Positions 9,188 to 19,516 of a stretch of 64,000 bases of DNA are shown here, piece by piece. The notes beneath the pieces are model-generated. The model was not told the DNA's origin. It made no database searches and saw only the letters and a program-made list of their open reading frames with translations. Numbering within the stretch: position 1 is the stretch's first letter; the number at the start of each line of letters is the position of its first letter. Source of the DNA: an uncultured bacterium. GTDB lineage: Bacteria; Bacteroidota; Bacteroidia; Bacteroidales; Bacteroidaceae. Both the position numbers and the translations under genes were made by a program. Location of the stretch: NCBI GenBank assembly GCA_905215555.1, contig CAJMQU010000009.1, positions 37,977 through 101,976 on the forward strand. The letters are read 5' to 3'.

Positions 9188-10168
9188 ATGAAGATAGGCC
9201 ACATAGACTTGGGCGAACGCCCTATACTTTTAGCTCCGATGGAAGACGTCACCGACCCTGCATTCCGACTGATGTGCAAAAAGTTCGGTGCCGACATGGT
9301 GTACACGGAATTTGTATCGAGCGACGCCCTGATACGCTCCGTCAACAAAACCGAGCAGAAACTGAATATCAGCGATGAAGAACGTCCCGTAGCCATACAG
9401 ATATACGGAAAAGATACGGAAACCATGGTGGAAGCCGCACGCATTGTGGAAGAAGCCCGCCCGGACATTCTCGATATCAACTTCGGCTGTCCCGTAAAGC
9501 GTGTGGCAGGCAAAGGTGCAGGTGCGGGTATGTTGCAGAATATCCCCAAGATGCTGGAAATCACCCGTGCCGTGGTGGATGCCGTAAAGATACCCGTCAC
9601 CGTAAAAACCCGTCTGGGCTGGGATGCCAACAGCAAAATCATCGTAGAACTTGCCGAACAGCTACAGGATTGCGGCATTGCCGCCCTCACCATCCATGGC
9701 CGCACCCGCGCACAGATGTATACCGGCGAAGCGGACTGGACCCTTATCGGTGAGGTAAAGAAAAATCCGCGAATGCATATCCCCATCATCGGCAACGGCG
9801 ATGTCACCACTCCCCAAAGAGCCAAAGAATGTTTCGACCTTTATGGGGTGGATGCCATCATGATAGGCCGTGCCAGCTTCGGGCGCCCGTGGATATTCAA
9901 GGAAATGAGGCACTATCTTGAAACCGGCGAGGAACTTCCCCCGCTGAGTGCCGAATGGAGACTGAACGTACTGCGGCAAGAAGTGGAAGACAGCGTCAAC
10001 CTTCTGGATGAAAGAAGAGGAATACTGCACGTACGCCGCCATCTGGCAGCAAGTCCGCTGTTCAAAGGGATACCTAATTTCCGGGACACACGCATCGCCA
10101 TGCTGCGTGCGGAAACAAAAGAAGAGTTGTTCCGCATATTCGGAAAAATTGAGGAATATCTGTTTTAA
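9188..10168 (+). CDS. dusB: tRNA-dihydrouridine synthase DusB
   Basis: Dus enzymes reduce uridines in the tRNA D-loop with FMN and NADPH. The 326-residue product begins with the FMN-barrel motif LLAPMEDVTDPAFR. It carries INFGCPVKRVAGKGAGAGML with catalytic Cys101, VTVKTRLGWD, ALTIHGRTRAQMYTGEADW, IIGNGDV and MIGRASFGRPWIF, all typical DusB segments. The ATG at 9188 is preferred over an in-frame TTG two codons earlier. The gene is complete and monocistronic by spacing; the next gene starts 131 bp later with its own promoter. Confidence 0.95.
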   Translation: MKIGHIDLGERPILLAPMEDVTDPAFRLMCKKFGADMVYTEFVSSDALIRSVNKTEQKLNISDEERPVAIQIYGKDTETMVEAARIVEEARPDILDINFGCPVKRVAGKGAGAGMLQNIPKMLEITRAVVDAVKIPVTVKTRLGWDANSKIIVELAEQLQDCGIAALTIHGRTRAQMYTGEADWTLIGEVKKNPRMHIPIIGNGDVTTPQRAKECFDLYGVDAIMIGRASFGRPWIFKEMRHYLETGEELPPLSAEWRLNVLRQEVEDSVNLLDERRGILHVRRHLAASPLFKGIPNFRDTRIAMLRAETKEELFRIFGKIEEYLF

Positions 10169-10257
10169 TTTAGTCTGCAACGCCCTACCGGAAAAGTCTT
10201 TCTACAATCAGAACAAAAAAATAGCAGTCCGAAAAGTTACATTACAGAAAAAAACTC

Positions 10258-10265
10258 TACTTTTG
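10258..10265 (+). promoter_or_regulatory. -7 box for the surface-protein cluster
   Basis: TACTTTTG matches TAnnTTTG, 34 bases before the ATG at 10300. Confidence 0.6.
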
Positions 10266-10299
10266 CAAGGAATTAAACAATTGGAAAACATACAACAAC

Positions 10300-12120
10300 A
10301 TGAAAAGGAGTGCATTTGCTATTATCACATTCTTATTTATCGCTTTTGCCGCAAAGGGACAATCCATCGAGGAGATACAGACGAGCAAAGACTACATCTG
10401 GGGTACGGGCAATGCCGCCACCCTTAAGAAAGCCGATAATGAGGCACTCGCCGCACTTATCAGTCAGATTTCCACCAACGTATCCTCCAAGTTCGAGCAA
10501 CTGACCGAAGGCGGAATGAATGGCGACCAGGCAACCGTCGACGAAACATTCAAGTCCGTCATCAACACCTACTCGCGTGCCACGCTGAACAATACCCGCC
10601 GAATCGTGATCCAAAACGAACCGGAAGCCGTTGTCATGCGCTACATCAAAGTGGCTGAAATACAACGCATCTTCGACGGACGCAAGACGAAGATACTCGA
10701 CTTCACCCAGGAAGCTGCCCGTGCCGAGAAGAAAGCGCAAGTAGCCGATGCCCTGCGCTACTATTATTGGGCGCTCGTCCTGCTGCAAAGCTATCCCGAC
10801 GGCAACTTCCTCACCCTGAAAGACGAAGACGGCAAAGATCTGCTGCTTTCCACCTGGATACCCAAACAGATGAATGACATCTTCTCCAATCTGAAAGTAA
10901 GCATGGAGAGCACACATCTGGACGGTGACCTGAAAACCATCAACCTCCGGGTGCTCTATAAAGGACAGCCCGCCCGCAACTACGACTATACCTACTTCGA
11001 CGGGCGCGACTGGTCCAACATCTTCTCCGCCAAAGACGGCACCGGCATCGTGGAACTGCCCGTACTTGCCAACGCCCGTAATTTGCAACTCCGCACAGAG
11101 TATATGTTTGAGGGTGAAGCCAATATCGACAACGAACTGGCAGAAGTGATGGGAACCGTCAACCCCATCGCCATGCGCAACTGCGCTTTGAAGCTGGAAG
11201 GCGAAGAGCCCAAGCCCGGTGAAGAAAAAACCGAAGATGTGCAACTGGCAGATGCCGACAGTGCCGCCACAACGAACAGCGGTATGCGTTTCCTTTCAGC
11301 GATGGAATCGGCAGCTTACGAAGACGCCATGAAGAAAGTGGAAAATGCTATCCGCACACGCAACTACGACGGCATACAATCCCTCTGCACCGAAAGCGGT
11401 TACGATATGTTCAACCGACTCATCAAGTACGGACAAGCCAAAATCGTCAGCGAACCGCAGTTCAAGTTCCTGGAATGCAACGGTGAAGTGACTTGCCGCA
11501 GCCTGCCCATGAGCTTCAAGTTCAAGAGCAACCAGCGTACCTTTGTAGAAGATGTCGTCTTCACCCTGAACAAGGAGGGCAAGATAGACTGCCTCTCTTT
11601 CGGCCTCAACAAGCCTGCCGTAGACGACATCATGAACCAGACTTCCTGGAACGACACCGTGCGCAATGTGCTCATCAACTTCCTTGAAAGCTACAAGACA
11701 GCCTACGCCCTGAAACGGTACGAATACATCAACAGCATCTTCTCGGATGACGCGCTGATCATCACCGGTTCGGTACTGAAACACACCGTAGCCAACGAGG
11801 GACAGCCCATGAGTAAACAAGCCGTGAAATATACCCGTCAGACAAAGTCGGAATACATGAAGAAGTTGCAGCACATCTTCCGCAGTTCGGAGTTCATCAA
11901 CCTGAGATTTGCTGATAACCAAGTCCGTAAATCCGGTGTAGGCGGCGAAATCTACGGTATCCAGATCAAGCAGGATTATTTCTCATCCAGTTACGGAGAC
12001 ACGGGATATCTGTTCCTGATGGTGGATTTGAACAACCCCAAAGAACCTGTAATCCACGTACGTACCTGGCAGCCGGAAAAAGACCCGAACTTCGGGCTGA
12101 TAGACTTAAGCCACTTCTAG
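10300..12120 (+). CDS. Exported LPP20-like protein of unknown function
   Basis: The 606-residue protein starts with a signal peptide (MKRSAFAIITFLFIAFAAKG, cut before QS). The N-terminal third resembles LPP20-type proteins: a WGTGNAATLKKADNEALAALISQIS segment followed by conserved helix/strand pieces. A central region carries beta-rich sequence (residues about 195-290), then an acidic Pro/Glu linker (PKPGEEKTED). The C-terminal half (about 330-606) looks like a repeated cystatin/NTF2-like fold: YEDAMKKVENAIRTRNYDGIQSL, then NFLESYKTAYALKRYEYINSIF. No catalytic motif is visible. It leads a run of plus-strand envelope genes to 23215, but a repeat array and a second promoter separate it from the rest. 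Function unknown. Confidence 0.8.
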   Translation: MKRSAFAIITFLFIAFAAKGQSIEEIQTSKDYIWGTGNAATLKKADNEALAALISQISTNVSSKFEQLTEGGMNGDQATVDETFKSVINTYSRATLNNTRRIVIQNEPEAVVMRYIKVAEIQRIFDGRKTKILDFTQEAARAEKKAQVADALRYYYWALVLLQSYPDGNFLTLKDEDGKDLLLSTWIPKQMNDIFSNLKVSMESTHLDGDLKTINLRVLYKGQPARNYDYTYFDGRDWSNIFSAKDGTGIVELPVLANARNLQLRTEYMFEGEANIDNELAEVMGTVNPIAMRNCALKLEGEEPKPGEEKTEDVQLADADSAATTNSGMRFLSAMESAAYEDAMKKVENAIRTRNYDGIQSLCTESGYDMFNRLIKYGQAKIVSEPQFKFLECNGEVTCRSLPMSFKFKSNQRTFVEDVVFTLNKEGKIDCLSFGLNKPAVDDIMNQTSWNDTVRNVLINFLESYKTAYALKRYEYINSIFSDDALIITGSVLKHTVANEGQPMSKQAVKYTRQTKSEYMKKLQHIFRSSEFINLRFADNQVRKSGVGGEIYGIQIKQDYFSSSYGDTGYLFLMVDLNNPKEPVIHVRTWQPEKDPNFGLIDLSHF

Positions 12121-12146
12121 ACAGCCCCTTTAAGACGGACACGTAG

Positions 12147-12278
12147 CATCTGTATATCCAACGTGCAGAATATATAGATGCTGTGTGTCCGATATATATA
12201 TCCTGCGCATCCGATATATATATCCTGCACGTCCCATCTATATATCCTGCACCTCCCATCTATATATCCGACAGACAG
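12147..12278. repeat. 22-bp tandem repeat array, family B copy 1
   Basis: Six contiguous units of exactly 22 bp start at 12147, 12169, 12191, 12213, 12235 and 12257. Most share a core close to CATCTATATATCC, followed by a variable GC-richer part such as TGCACGTCC. The units diverge between neighbours but the period does not. The same family lies in the opposite orientation at 50111-50258. The array fills part of the 402-bp gap between the LPP20-like gene and the next lipoprotein gene; the rest of the gap holds only AT-rich sequence and a promoter. Confidence 0.92.
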
Positions 12279-12475
12279 AGTCTACGGATACATTTTGCAA
12301 ACGCACAACTTATCAAGCCACCAATTACCTCTCCAGTTTTTTATTTCACTATAAGAAAGCAATAAAATAGTCGGACAGTACGACCTTGTCACGGAAAACC
12401 GTTACAAACAAAACTATTTACTAACATCTTTTGATTATTGGGATAAAAAAAGAATAACAGGACAAAAATTATATA

Positions 12476-12483
12476 TATATTTG
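12476..12483 (+). promoter_or_regulatory. -7 box for the fibronectin-like lipoprotein operon
   Basis: TATATTTG matches TAnnTTTG exactly, 39 bases before the ATG at 12523. No well-spaced -33 TTTG is present. Confidence 0.6.
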
Positions 12484-12522
12484 TAACGAAGAAAGTTAAA
12501 CAACATTTTACACACTTAATTT

Positions 12523-15189
12523 ATGGGTCAACAATACGCATTTGGGCATGCGCATGTGTTAAGACATGTATGTATGCTATTGTTCTTGTTGGCGTTTGCG
12601 ATGGGTTGTGAAGAGGACAAAGAGCCTTCTGTCTATTCGCCGACACTGACTACTAACAGTGTCACAGGTTTAAGCCGTTTCGGAGCCACCTTCCAAGGGA
12701 CGGTTACGAAACACCCCAACAGTACCGGGGATTTGACAGTAGGCTTTCTCTATTCCACCTCGACCAGTCTGAGCAACGCACAAGAAGTGAACGCTATCCC
12801 GGGAGACGGCAACAACTATACTGCCGCAGTCGAAGGACTGACACCCGGAGAAAAGTACTACTATTGCATCTTTGCCCGCAGCGGTAAATCCGTTGTCAAG
12901 GGAAAGACCAGCAGTTTCAACACTGAAGACGCCATTCCGCCTTCACTAAGCATTGCCGAAGCAACAGAGGTGACCGAAAGCGGCGCCACCCTCATCGCCA
13001 CCATTACGGATAATGGCGGCTACGAGCCTACAGTGCGCGGGTTTGCCTATGCCATGTATGTGGAGAATGCCGCCGAGCCGACCCTCGACGACAACACCAA
13101 ACTGGTGATTGGCGATAAGTTTGAAATAACGTTATCGGATCTGGCGGCCAACACTAGCTACATTGTCCGCCCTTATGCCACCAACGACGCAGGAACAGGC
13201 TACGGCGAGTCCGTCTGGTTCACTACCAGCCGACAGAAAATCCCGATGGTCATTGCCAACGGCTCGGGCAGTCTTGCCAATAAGCCGGTGGAAGTCATTG
13301 CGTACGAGGCCGTCTGCATGGGTGCCGTCACGGAAGACTACGGTTTTACGGTCACCGAATATGGTTTCTGCTACAGCACCGAAAGCCGTCAGCCTACCAT
13401 CGAAAGCAGCCAGCATATAAAGGCACAAGACGGTGCTAAGGGATTCTCCGCTACCTTGAAAGGGTTGACAGCCAGTACCAAATACTACATGCGGGCGTAT
13501 GCCAAAAGCGATAAAGGCGTAGGCTACAGTGCCACGGTAGAGTTCACCACCGATAAAGAACAGGTGGTATCACTTACACAGGCTACCGTCACAGACCGTA
13601 CTTCTTCTTCAGTTACTATTACTGCACAGATGGCTTATGAGTCTTTCAGTACGATAAAAGAAAAAGGCATTTGCTACGGGCAAACAGCGAATCCATCAGT
13701 AGACGGAACCAAAATTTCGGACAGCAGTACGGAACATAAGGTAACCGCCACCATCACCGGCCTGAAGGAAGGAGACACTTACCATGCCCGCGCGTATGCC
13801 ATCACCCGCGACGGTACTTTCTACAGTGGCGACATTGCGTTCACTACCGAAACCACGTATGCTCCTTCCGTCAGCAAGCCTTCGGTATACGATAAAACGG
13901 AAACAGGCGCTAAAGTACGCGCAAGCATCCGCACCAATGGCGGACTGGAAGTGACAGCAAAAGGTATCTGTTACAGCAGCACGAATGCCAAGCCAACACT
14001 GGAGGACCAGGTAGCCATATCTACGGAAGCTGATAACAGCATCCTTGTCAGCCTCAGCGATTTGCAGGGTGGTGTTACTTATTATGTCCGTTCGTATGCT
14101 ACCAATGCCAAAGGCACGGGATACAGCGAAGAAGTAGAACAATTCACCACGACGAAGCACACCGAACCTACGCTGAACGGACTGAACATATCCTCCATCA
14201 ATGATGATAATGCGAAGGCCTCATCCACCATTTCCAACCTGGGAGGTGAAGGAGAAACCATTACCGAACGCGGGTTCGTGGTAGCTGTCGGACAGACTCC
14301 GAGCGTAGACGACGGATACTCGCTCAAGTTCGTATCAAAAGACACAAAGGAGGATTTCACCGCACAACTGACAGGGTTGAGCTATTCCACCTTATATAAT
14401 ATACGCGCATATGCGAAGAACAGCGTAGGAACAGGCTATAGCAATATGCTTTCATTCGAGACGGGAAGCAGCACCACTGCCACCGTAAGCGAATTGAAGT
14501 GCACCAAGACGGAAGCCTACAGCCTGAGTTTCGAGTTTGAAGTCACCGCCACCGGAAATACGGTGCTGACAGACTACGGATTCAAATGGCGGGCTGCCAA
14601 TGGGGGCGAAGAAACCACTGCAAAGGGTACCCTCAACGGAAAGATGGTGACGGGGACGATTACCGGACTGACGGAAAACACATCTTATCAAGTATACGGA
14701 TATGCGACCAATAAGAACGGTACGACAACCACCGGCTACTACGACCGCTTCAATACGGCCAAGTTGCCACCAAGCGCGGGAGACAATCCGACACCGGGAG
14801 ATGACGACAACACCCGCAAACCTCAGCTTAGTTACCTCAATTACTCCGAGGTGTACGCCACAACAGCATGGCTTAACTGTAGTATCAACGATGAGGGTAA
14901 TCTGAAAATTACCGAAAAAGGATTTATCTACAAAGTGGATGATGGAACAGAAATCACCGTAGATAATGGCACCAAGATTGTGATTACTACCGGCGGCACC
15001 ACCATGAAGACCAAGTTGACGGGATTGACGGGCAAAACCACCTACCGCGTACGTGCATATGCCATCAACTCCAAAGGCATAGGCTACAGTAGCGAACAAA
15101 GATTCACTACCGAAGATGCCGACAAACCCGGTCCGGGAGAAGGTGACAACCCGACACCGGATCCCAAGAGCAGGAGTTTAAACAAATAA
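12523..15189 (+). CDS. Large surface lipoprotein with fibronectin-III-like repeats (paralogue 1)
   Basis: The 888-residue product has a lipobox ending FAMGC, with Cys29 as the lipid site. The acidic EED directly after it resembles the export signal of Bacteroidetes surface lipoproteins. The rest is about eight beta-sandwich repeats of 90-100 residues. Each carries variants of 'ITERGFCYSTxxxPT', 'F.A.L.GLxxxTxYYxRAYAxNxxGxGYS' and 'F.T', the hallmark of a degenerate FN3 family common in Bacteroides. A Pro/Gly/Asp linker (PSAGDNPTPGDDD) precedes the last repeat and the protein ends in a similar linker. No enzymatic domain is seen, so binding or adhesion is the best guess. It is followed 32 bp later by the BspA-like gene and has a paralogue at 20918. 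Confidence 0.87.
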   Translation: MGQQYAFGHAHVLRHVCMLLFLLAFAMGCEEDKEPSVYSPTLTTNSVTGLSRFGATFQGTVTKHPNSTGDLTVGFLYSTSTSLSNAQEVNAIPGDGNNYTAAVEGLTPGEKYYYCIFARSGKSVVKGKTSSFNTEDAIPPSLSIAEATEVTESGATLIATITDNGGYEPTVRGFAYAMYVENAAEPTLDDNTKLVIGDKFEITLSDLAANTSYIVRPYATNDAGTGYGESVWFTTSRQKIPMVIANGSGSLANKPVEVIAYEAVCMGAVTEDYGFTVTEYGFCYSTESRQPTIESSQHIKAQDGAKGFSATLKGLTASTKYYMRAYAKSDKGVGYSATVEFTTDKEQVVSLTQATVTDRTSSSVTITAQMAYESFSTIKEKGICYGQTANPSVDGTKISDSSTEHKVTATITGLKEGDTYHARAYAITRDGTFYSGDIAFTTETTYAPSVSKPSVYDKTETGAKVRASIRTNGGLEVTAKGICYSSTNAKPTLEDQVAISTEADNSILVSLSDLQGGVTYYVRSYATNAKGTGYSEEVEQFTTTKHTEPTLNGLNISSINDDNAKASSTISNLGGEGETITERGFVVAVGQTPSVDDGYSLKFVSKDTKEDFTAQLTGLSYSTLYNIRAYAKNSVGTGYSNMLSFETGSSTTATVSELKCTKTEAYSLSFEFEVTATGNTVLTDYGFKWRAANGGEETTAKGTLNGKMVTGTITGLTENTSYQVYGYATNKNGTTTTGYYDRFNTAKLPPSAGDNPTPGDDDNTRKPQLSYLNYSEVYATTAWLNCSINDEGNLKITEKGFIYKVDDGTEITVDNGTKIVITTGGTTMKTKLTGLTGKTTYRVRAYAINSKGIGYSSEQRFTTEDADKPGPGEGDNPTPDPKSRSLNK

Positions 15190-15221
15190 CATTATTCAGA
15201 ATAATATAAAAAAGATATATC

Positions 15222-17666
15222 ATGAGACTAAAGAATCATTTCTACGTATGGATATGCATGCTGCTTATAGGTATTGGTAGCCTGCAAGCTAAAGAAGTCA
15301 CATTGACTGAAGCCGGAACGCTGTCCTCCAAAATCAGTAATGCCGAACTGAATACATTGACAGAACTCACGGTAAACGGCCCCATAAACGGTAGCGACAT
15401 CAAAATTATCCGCGCCCTGGGGGGTACGCTGAAAATCCTCAACATGAAGAACGCACAAATCGTAGAAGGAGGCGACAGCTATTACCTGACCGACAAATTT
15501 ACCCAAAATGACGTAATAGGTGACTATATGTTCTACGCCATGACAGCTTTGGAAAAAGTGGTAATGCCCAAAGACGTGTGGGTGATTGGAAGTTGGAGTG
15601 AAAATAATCCTTGGAATGCGGACAAGACACAACTTTCAGGATGGCCCAAAAATATTTATTCAGACTATGCTGATTACGACAATTTCGGTTGTGCCTCTTT
15701 CTATCAATGCGTTAACCTGAAAGAAATCGTATTCCCTGAAGCATTAGTCTATATCTGCTCTAAAGCCTTTGGTAACTGTGTGAAGCTGACTTCTGTTACC
15801 ATCCCCGAAGGAGTTGAACTAATGGGAAATAGCATATTCCGCAACTGTACAGAGTTGGTAAGTGCATCCTTACCATCGACCTTGGGAAATAAAAATAAGA
15901 TAAATACAAGCGGCAGCTGGACTTCCGAAATAGGTTGGAACAATATTAACGGGACTAAGGACACCCCTAATTATGACTATGTAGCATATGATGGAAGTTA
16001 CGGCGGTTTAGCAACTTTCCTTGACTGCCCTAAATTGAAAAACGTTACTTTAGCCGAGGGAATCAAGTATTTAATGAACAGAATGTTTGAGAACTGTCCC
16101 TCACTGACCGCTATCACGTTGCCCTCTACCTTGGAACGCGTGAATAGTGCTTTCATTAAATGCCCGGGCCTGACACGAATCACATTCCCCGAAACTGTAA
16201 CCCAGATTGGAAGTTTGAAAAACTGTACGGGATTGACTTCACTTACCATCCCTGCCAAGGTGAATGCGAATTATTTCGATTGTAGTGGTTGTACGGGATT
16301 AACTTCTGTTGAATTCAAAGGCAATGTAGGTACCCGACTTTTATCAAGTGCCTTCCAAGGTTGTGCAGCTCTGAAAAGCATCAATATTCCCAGTGGAATA
16401 GCCATCATCGGCAACTATACGTTTGACGACTGTATTTCACTATCCCAACTCACCCTGCCTGAACCTTTGACAAGCATCGGTGAATATACATTCCGAAATA
16501 CCGGCCTGACCGATATTACCCTGCAACGCAATGTCACCGTTATCGGCAAGTATGCCTTTGCCGGATGCAAAAATATGGTTTCCATCAATTTTCCGGCCAA
16601 TGTGACGGAAATCAAGGAGTATACATTCAACGGATGTGAAAAGTTGAAAGACATCGTATTACCTAATGGATTGATTTATATTAAAGACTACGCTTTTAAT
16701 GGCTGTTCCTCATTAGGTAAAGTAACCATTCCCGGCGGTGTACAAAACATCAGCCCGGGTGCATTCAAGAATAGCGGACTGACGGAAGTAATCCTGAAAG
16801 AAGGTGTCATGAGTCTGAGCAATAACTCCTTCGACGGATGTCTGTTATTGAAGAAAGTGACCTTCCCCACTACCATGAAGACCATTGGCGGCTTCAGCAA
16901 CACCGGTATTAAAGAAATAACCTTTGCCGAAGGAGCCGCACCGGAAGCTATCAGCGATTATGCCTTCCTCAACTGCGACAGCCTGAGCGCCATCACACTG
17001 CCCAACTCCATCAAGAGCCTCGGAACAGGAGCATTCTATGATTGCGACACACTGAAAACCGTGAAACTGCCTACAGGTATCACCAAAATAGCCAAACAGG
17101 CATTCTATCACTGCGGCTTCCTGCAGAGCATCACAATCCCTCAGAGTGTGACGGAAATAGAAGCTGAGGCATTTGCCGCTTGTTCTAAACTGACTGCGAT
17201 ATCCCTGCCTTCAGCATTGACTACCATAGGGATTGGCAGTTTCCACAGCACTGGTCTCACAAGCATCACATTGCCCGAAGGAATAACAACGATTGAACCG
17301 GGTATGTTTGGTAGCAGCAAGCTGAAAAGTGCCAAATTACCCAAATCCTTAAAACAAATTACCAGTAGTAATGAAGGCTATACTTTAGGAAGTCTACCTA
17401 ATGAATACAGTAACTTCCGAAAATATATCAGTATGTATAGAGATAATAGCGGCGCATTCCAAAACTGTAAAGAGTTGGAGACCATTGACCTCAACGGTGC
17501 CGCATTAACCGCATTGGGTGAGAATACATTCAGAGAATGCGACAAGCTCCGCAACATCGACCTTACCGTTACCAAGCTGGAAGAGATACCGGCTTGTGCT
17601 TTCTACTCCTGCGACAGCCTGCAAGCAGTCACTTTCCCTGCCACTTTAAAAACTATAGGAGGGTAA
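15222..17666 (+). CDS. BspA-like leucine-rich-repeat surface protein, N-terminal part (stopped by in-frame TAA)
   Basis: The 814-residue product has a signal peptide (MRLKNHFYVWICMLLIGIGSLQA) and then LRR_5 (BspA/Treponema type) repeats of about 23 residues. They follow the pattern 'LTSITLPxxxxxIGxxAFxxC'. It stops at TAA (17664-17666) exactly where a repeat would read IGG-x-AFNNC. Neighbouring repeats usually have Tyr, Ala or another residue there. The reading frame then continues unchanged for 591 codons with more LRR units and a C-terminal region. One base change (TAT or TAC to TAA) would explain the break. As it stands, translation yields a truncated exported LRR protein without its C-terminal region. 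BspA proteins bind host matrix proteins; the role here is inferred. Confidence 0.85.
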   Translation: MRLKNHFYVWICMLLIGIGSLQAKEVTLTEAGTLSSKISNAELNTLTELTVNGPINGSDIKIIRALGGTLKILNMKNAQIVEGGDSYYLTDKFTQNDVIGDYMFYAMTALEKVVMPKDVWVIGSWSENNPWNADKTQLSGWPKNIYSDYADYDNFGCASFYQCVNLKEIVFPEALVYICSKAFGNCVKLTSVTIPEGVELMGNSIFRNCTELVSASLPSTLGNKNKINTSGSWTSEIGWNNINGTKDTPNYDYVAYDGSYGGLATFLDCPKLKNVTLAEGIKYLMNRMFENCPSLTAITLPSTLERVNSAFIKCPGLTRITFPETVTQIGSLKNCTGLTSLTIPAKVNANYFDCSGCTGLTSVEFKGNVGTRLLSSAFQGCAALKSINIPSGIAIIGNYTFDDCISLSQLTLPEPLTSIGEYTFRNTGLTDITLQRNVTVIGKYAFAGCKNMVSINFPANVTEIKEYTFNGCEKLKDIVLPNGLIYIKDYAFNGCSSLGKVTIPGGVQNISPGAFKNSGLTEVILKEGVMSLSNNSFDGCLLLKKVTFPTTMKTIGGFSNTGIKEITFAEGAAPEAISDYAFLNCDSLSAITLPNSIKSLGTGAFYDCDTLKTVKLPTGITKIAKQAFYHCGFLQSITIPQSVTEIEAEAFAACSKLTAISLPSALTTIGIGSFHSTGLTSITLPEGITTIEPGMFGSSKLKSAKLPKSLKQITSSNEGYTLGSLPNEYSNFRKYISMYRDNSGAFQNCKELETIDLNGAALTALGENTFRECDKLRNIDLTVTKLEEIPACAFYSCDSLQAVTFPATLKTIGG

Positions 17667-19439
17667 GCTTTCAATAACTGTAGAAAAATCAGAAGTGTCG
17701 ACCTGTCTGCCACCTCGCTCACCAAAATCGAGAGTTGGTTCAGCGGCATAGACAGCCTGCGCATCGTAAAATTGCCCAATACCGTTACTGAAATCGGAGA
17801 AAGCGCTTTCAACAGCTCTCCTATCGAGGAAATCAATTTCCCTGCCGGACTCACCACAATCGGTAATTATGCATTCAATGGCAATCAACTGAAGATCGTA
17901 GACCTCTCTGCTACCAAGTTCACCACAATCAACAACTGGTTTGCAAACAATAACAAACTGAGAACCGTGAAGTTACCGAAAACCGCAACAAGCCTGGCAG
18001 AAGGTGCTTTCGACAATTGTTATATCGAAGAAATCAACTTCCCCGCCGCATTGACTACCATCGGTGCGCGTTCTCTCAGATATTGCCGCATCGACACACT
18101 GCGTCTTCCTGCCTCCGTCACTGAAATCGGACAAAATGCTTTCTACTATGCCAAGTTCGACTGTGTGGAAATACCAAGTACTGTGACCAAGATTAATTCC
18201 GGAGCCTTCTACAATGCCGAAATCAGAGGCTCGCTGCACATCACTCCCAATGCCTCTCTGTCATGGGGAGACGGTAATACTCCATTCTACTGCTACGGCA
18301 ACGAATACGTGCAAGACAAAAACGGCAGTTATAACAGATACTGGCACCTGCCGGATGTCTACTGGAACTCCGCCGCCGAACTCCCCAGAGACAAATTCGG
18401 ACAGATAGATAACCTCTACTTGCCCACTGACGGCGTTGTAAGCAGCACCGACAACATCGGTTACATCTTCTACAACGGCATGACGAAACGTATCGACCTG
18501 GCTTACTCCAGAGAGAACAACAAGTATAGCTTCTCCGTCAACAAAGAGATGAAGACACAGATGATCAATTACCGGAAGCAATTCAACACAACCAGCGGCT
18601 ACGGTGAAGCTGCCGGATGGAAAACCTTGGTATTACCCTTCGACGTAAAAGAAATCTCTTACGAACGGAACAGCTACAACGAAAAGGACACCGTGGCACT
18701 GGCACCTTTTGGCAGCAAGGCACTCGAAACAGCCGGAACATTGCCCTTCTGGCTCTACGAACTGGGAGCAGACGGTAATTATAAAGCTGCAACCGAAATC
18801 AAAGCACACAAAGCCTATCTGATTTGTATGCCGAACAATGATAAATATCCGAGCGAGAACAACATCTCAGGCTATGTCAACTTCACGACTGCCGACGCCA
18901 CCAAGGGAGTTTTGCTGAAACCTACCGCCGGAGTACTGAAACGTAGCCAAGGCACCAAGTTCGATCTTGTGCCGACGTATGAAGGAGTAATGCAACACGA
19001 TACTGTATATGTATTGAACGAAAATAGCCGATATTATGCCGACGACAAAACCTATCCTGCCGGCAGTGTATTTGTGAAGAACTACAATGAAAGAGGTTCA
19101 TACGACCCTGCTGTGTATCCTTTTGAAGCCTACCTCGTCACCAACGAAGGCAAAACCGCAGCAGCCAGCGCCCCCATGCTCTACAGCATCGGCGGCGGTG
19201 ACGGCACCATCACCGGCATCGAAGACGTTCCATTCGCCACCCCAGACAAAGCTACGAAAGCCTACAGCCGTGACGGTGTGCTCTACATCGACACCGATGC
19301 CGACCGCACCATCCGCATCTACGACGTCACCGGACGTACCGTACGCATCATCGAAGCCCGCGAAGGCGTGAACGAAGTGCACGGACTGGACAGTGGCATC
19401 TACCTGTTGGAAGGTCAGAAAGTGGCTGTCGGACGATAA
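17667..19439 (+). pseudogene. BspA-like LRR protein, C-terminal part downstream of the nonsense codon
   Basis: This stretch is in the same frame as the preceding 814-codon part, and the full frame 15222-19439 would encode 1405 residues. It opens directly with AFNNCRKIRSVDLSATSLTKIESW, a normal LRR continuation. Further LRR units run to about 18240. A unique beta-rich region with LVLPFDVKEI follows, and the end resembles a type-A sorting domain (IRIYDVTGRTVRII...GVNEVHGLDSGIYLLEGQKVAVGR). The first possible internal start is a TTG at 17772, with no signal peptide. It is therefore either dead sequence, read-through product, or the result of a recent or assembly-level base change. Confidence 0.8.
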
Positions 19440-19516
19440 GCAAGATTAGTCAGAACCAGAATGATTAATCCAGAGAATCAGAAACGGAATAAAAACGTGA
19501 ATAAACGAACAATAGA

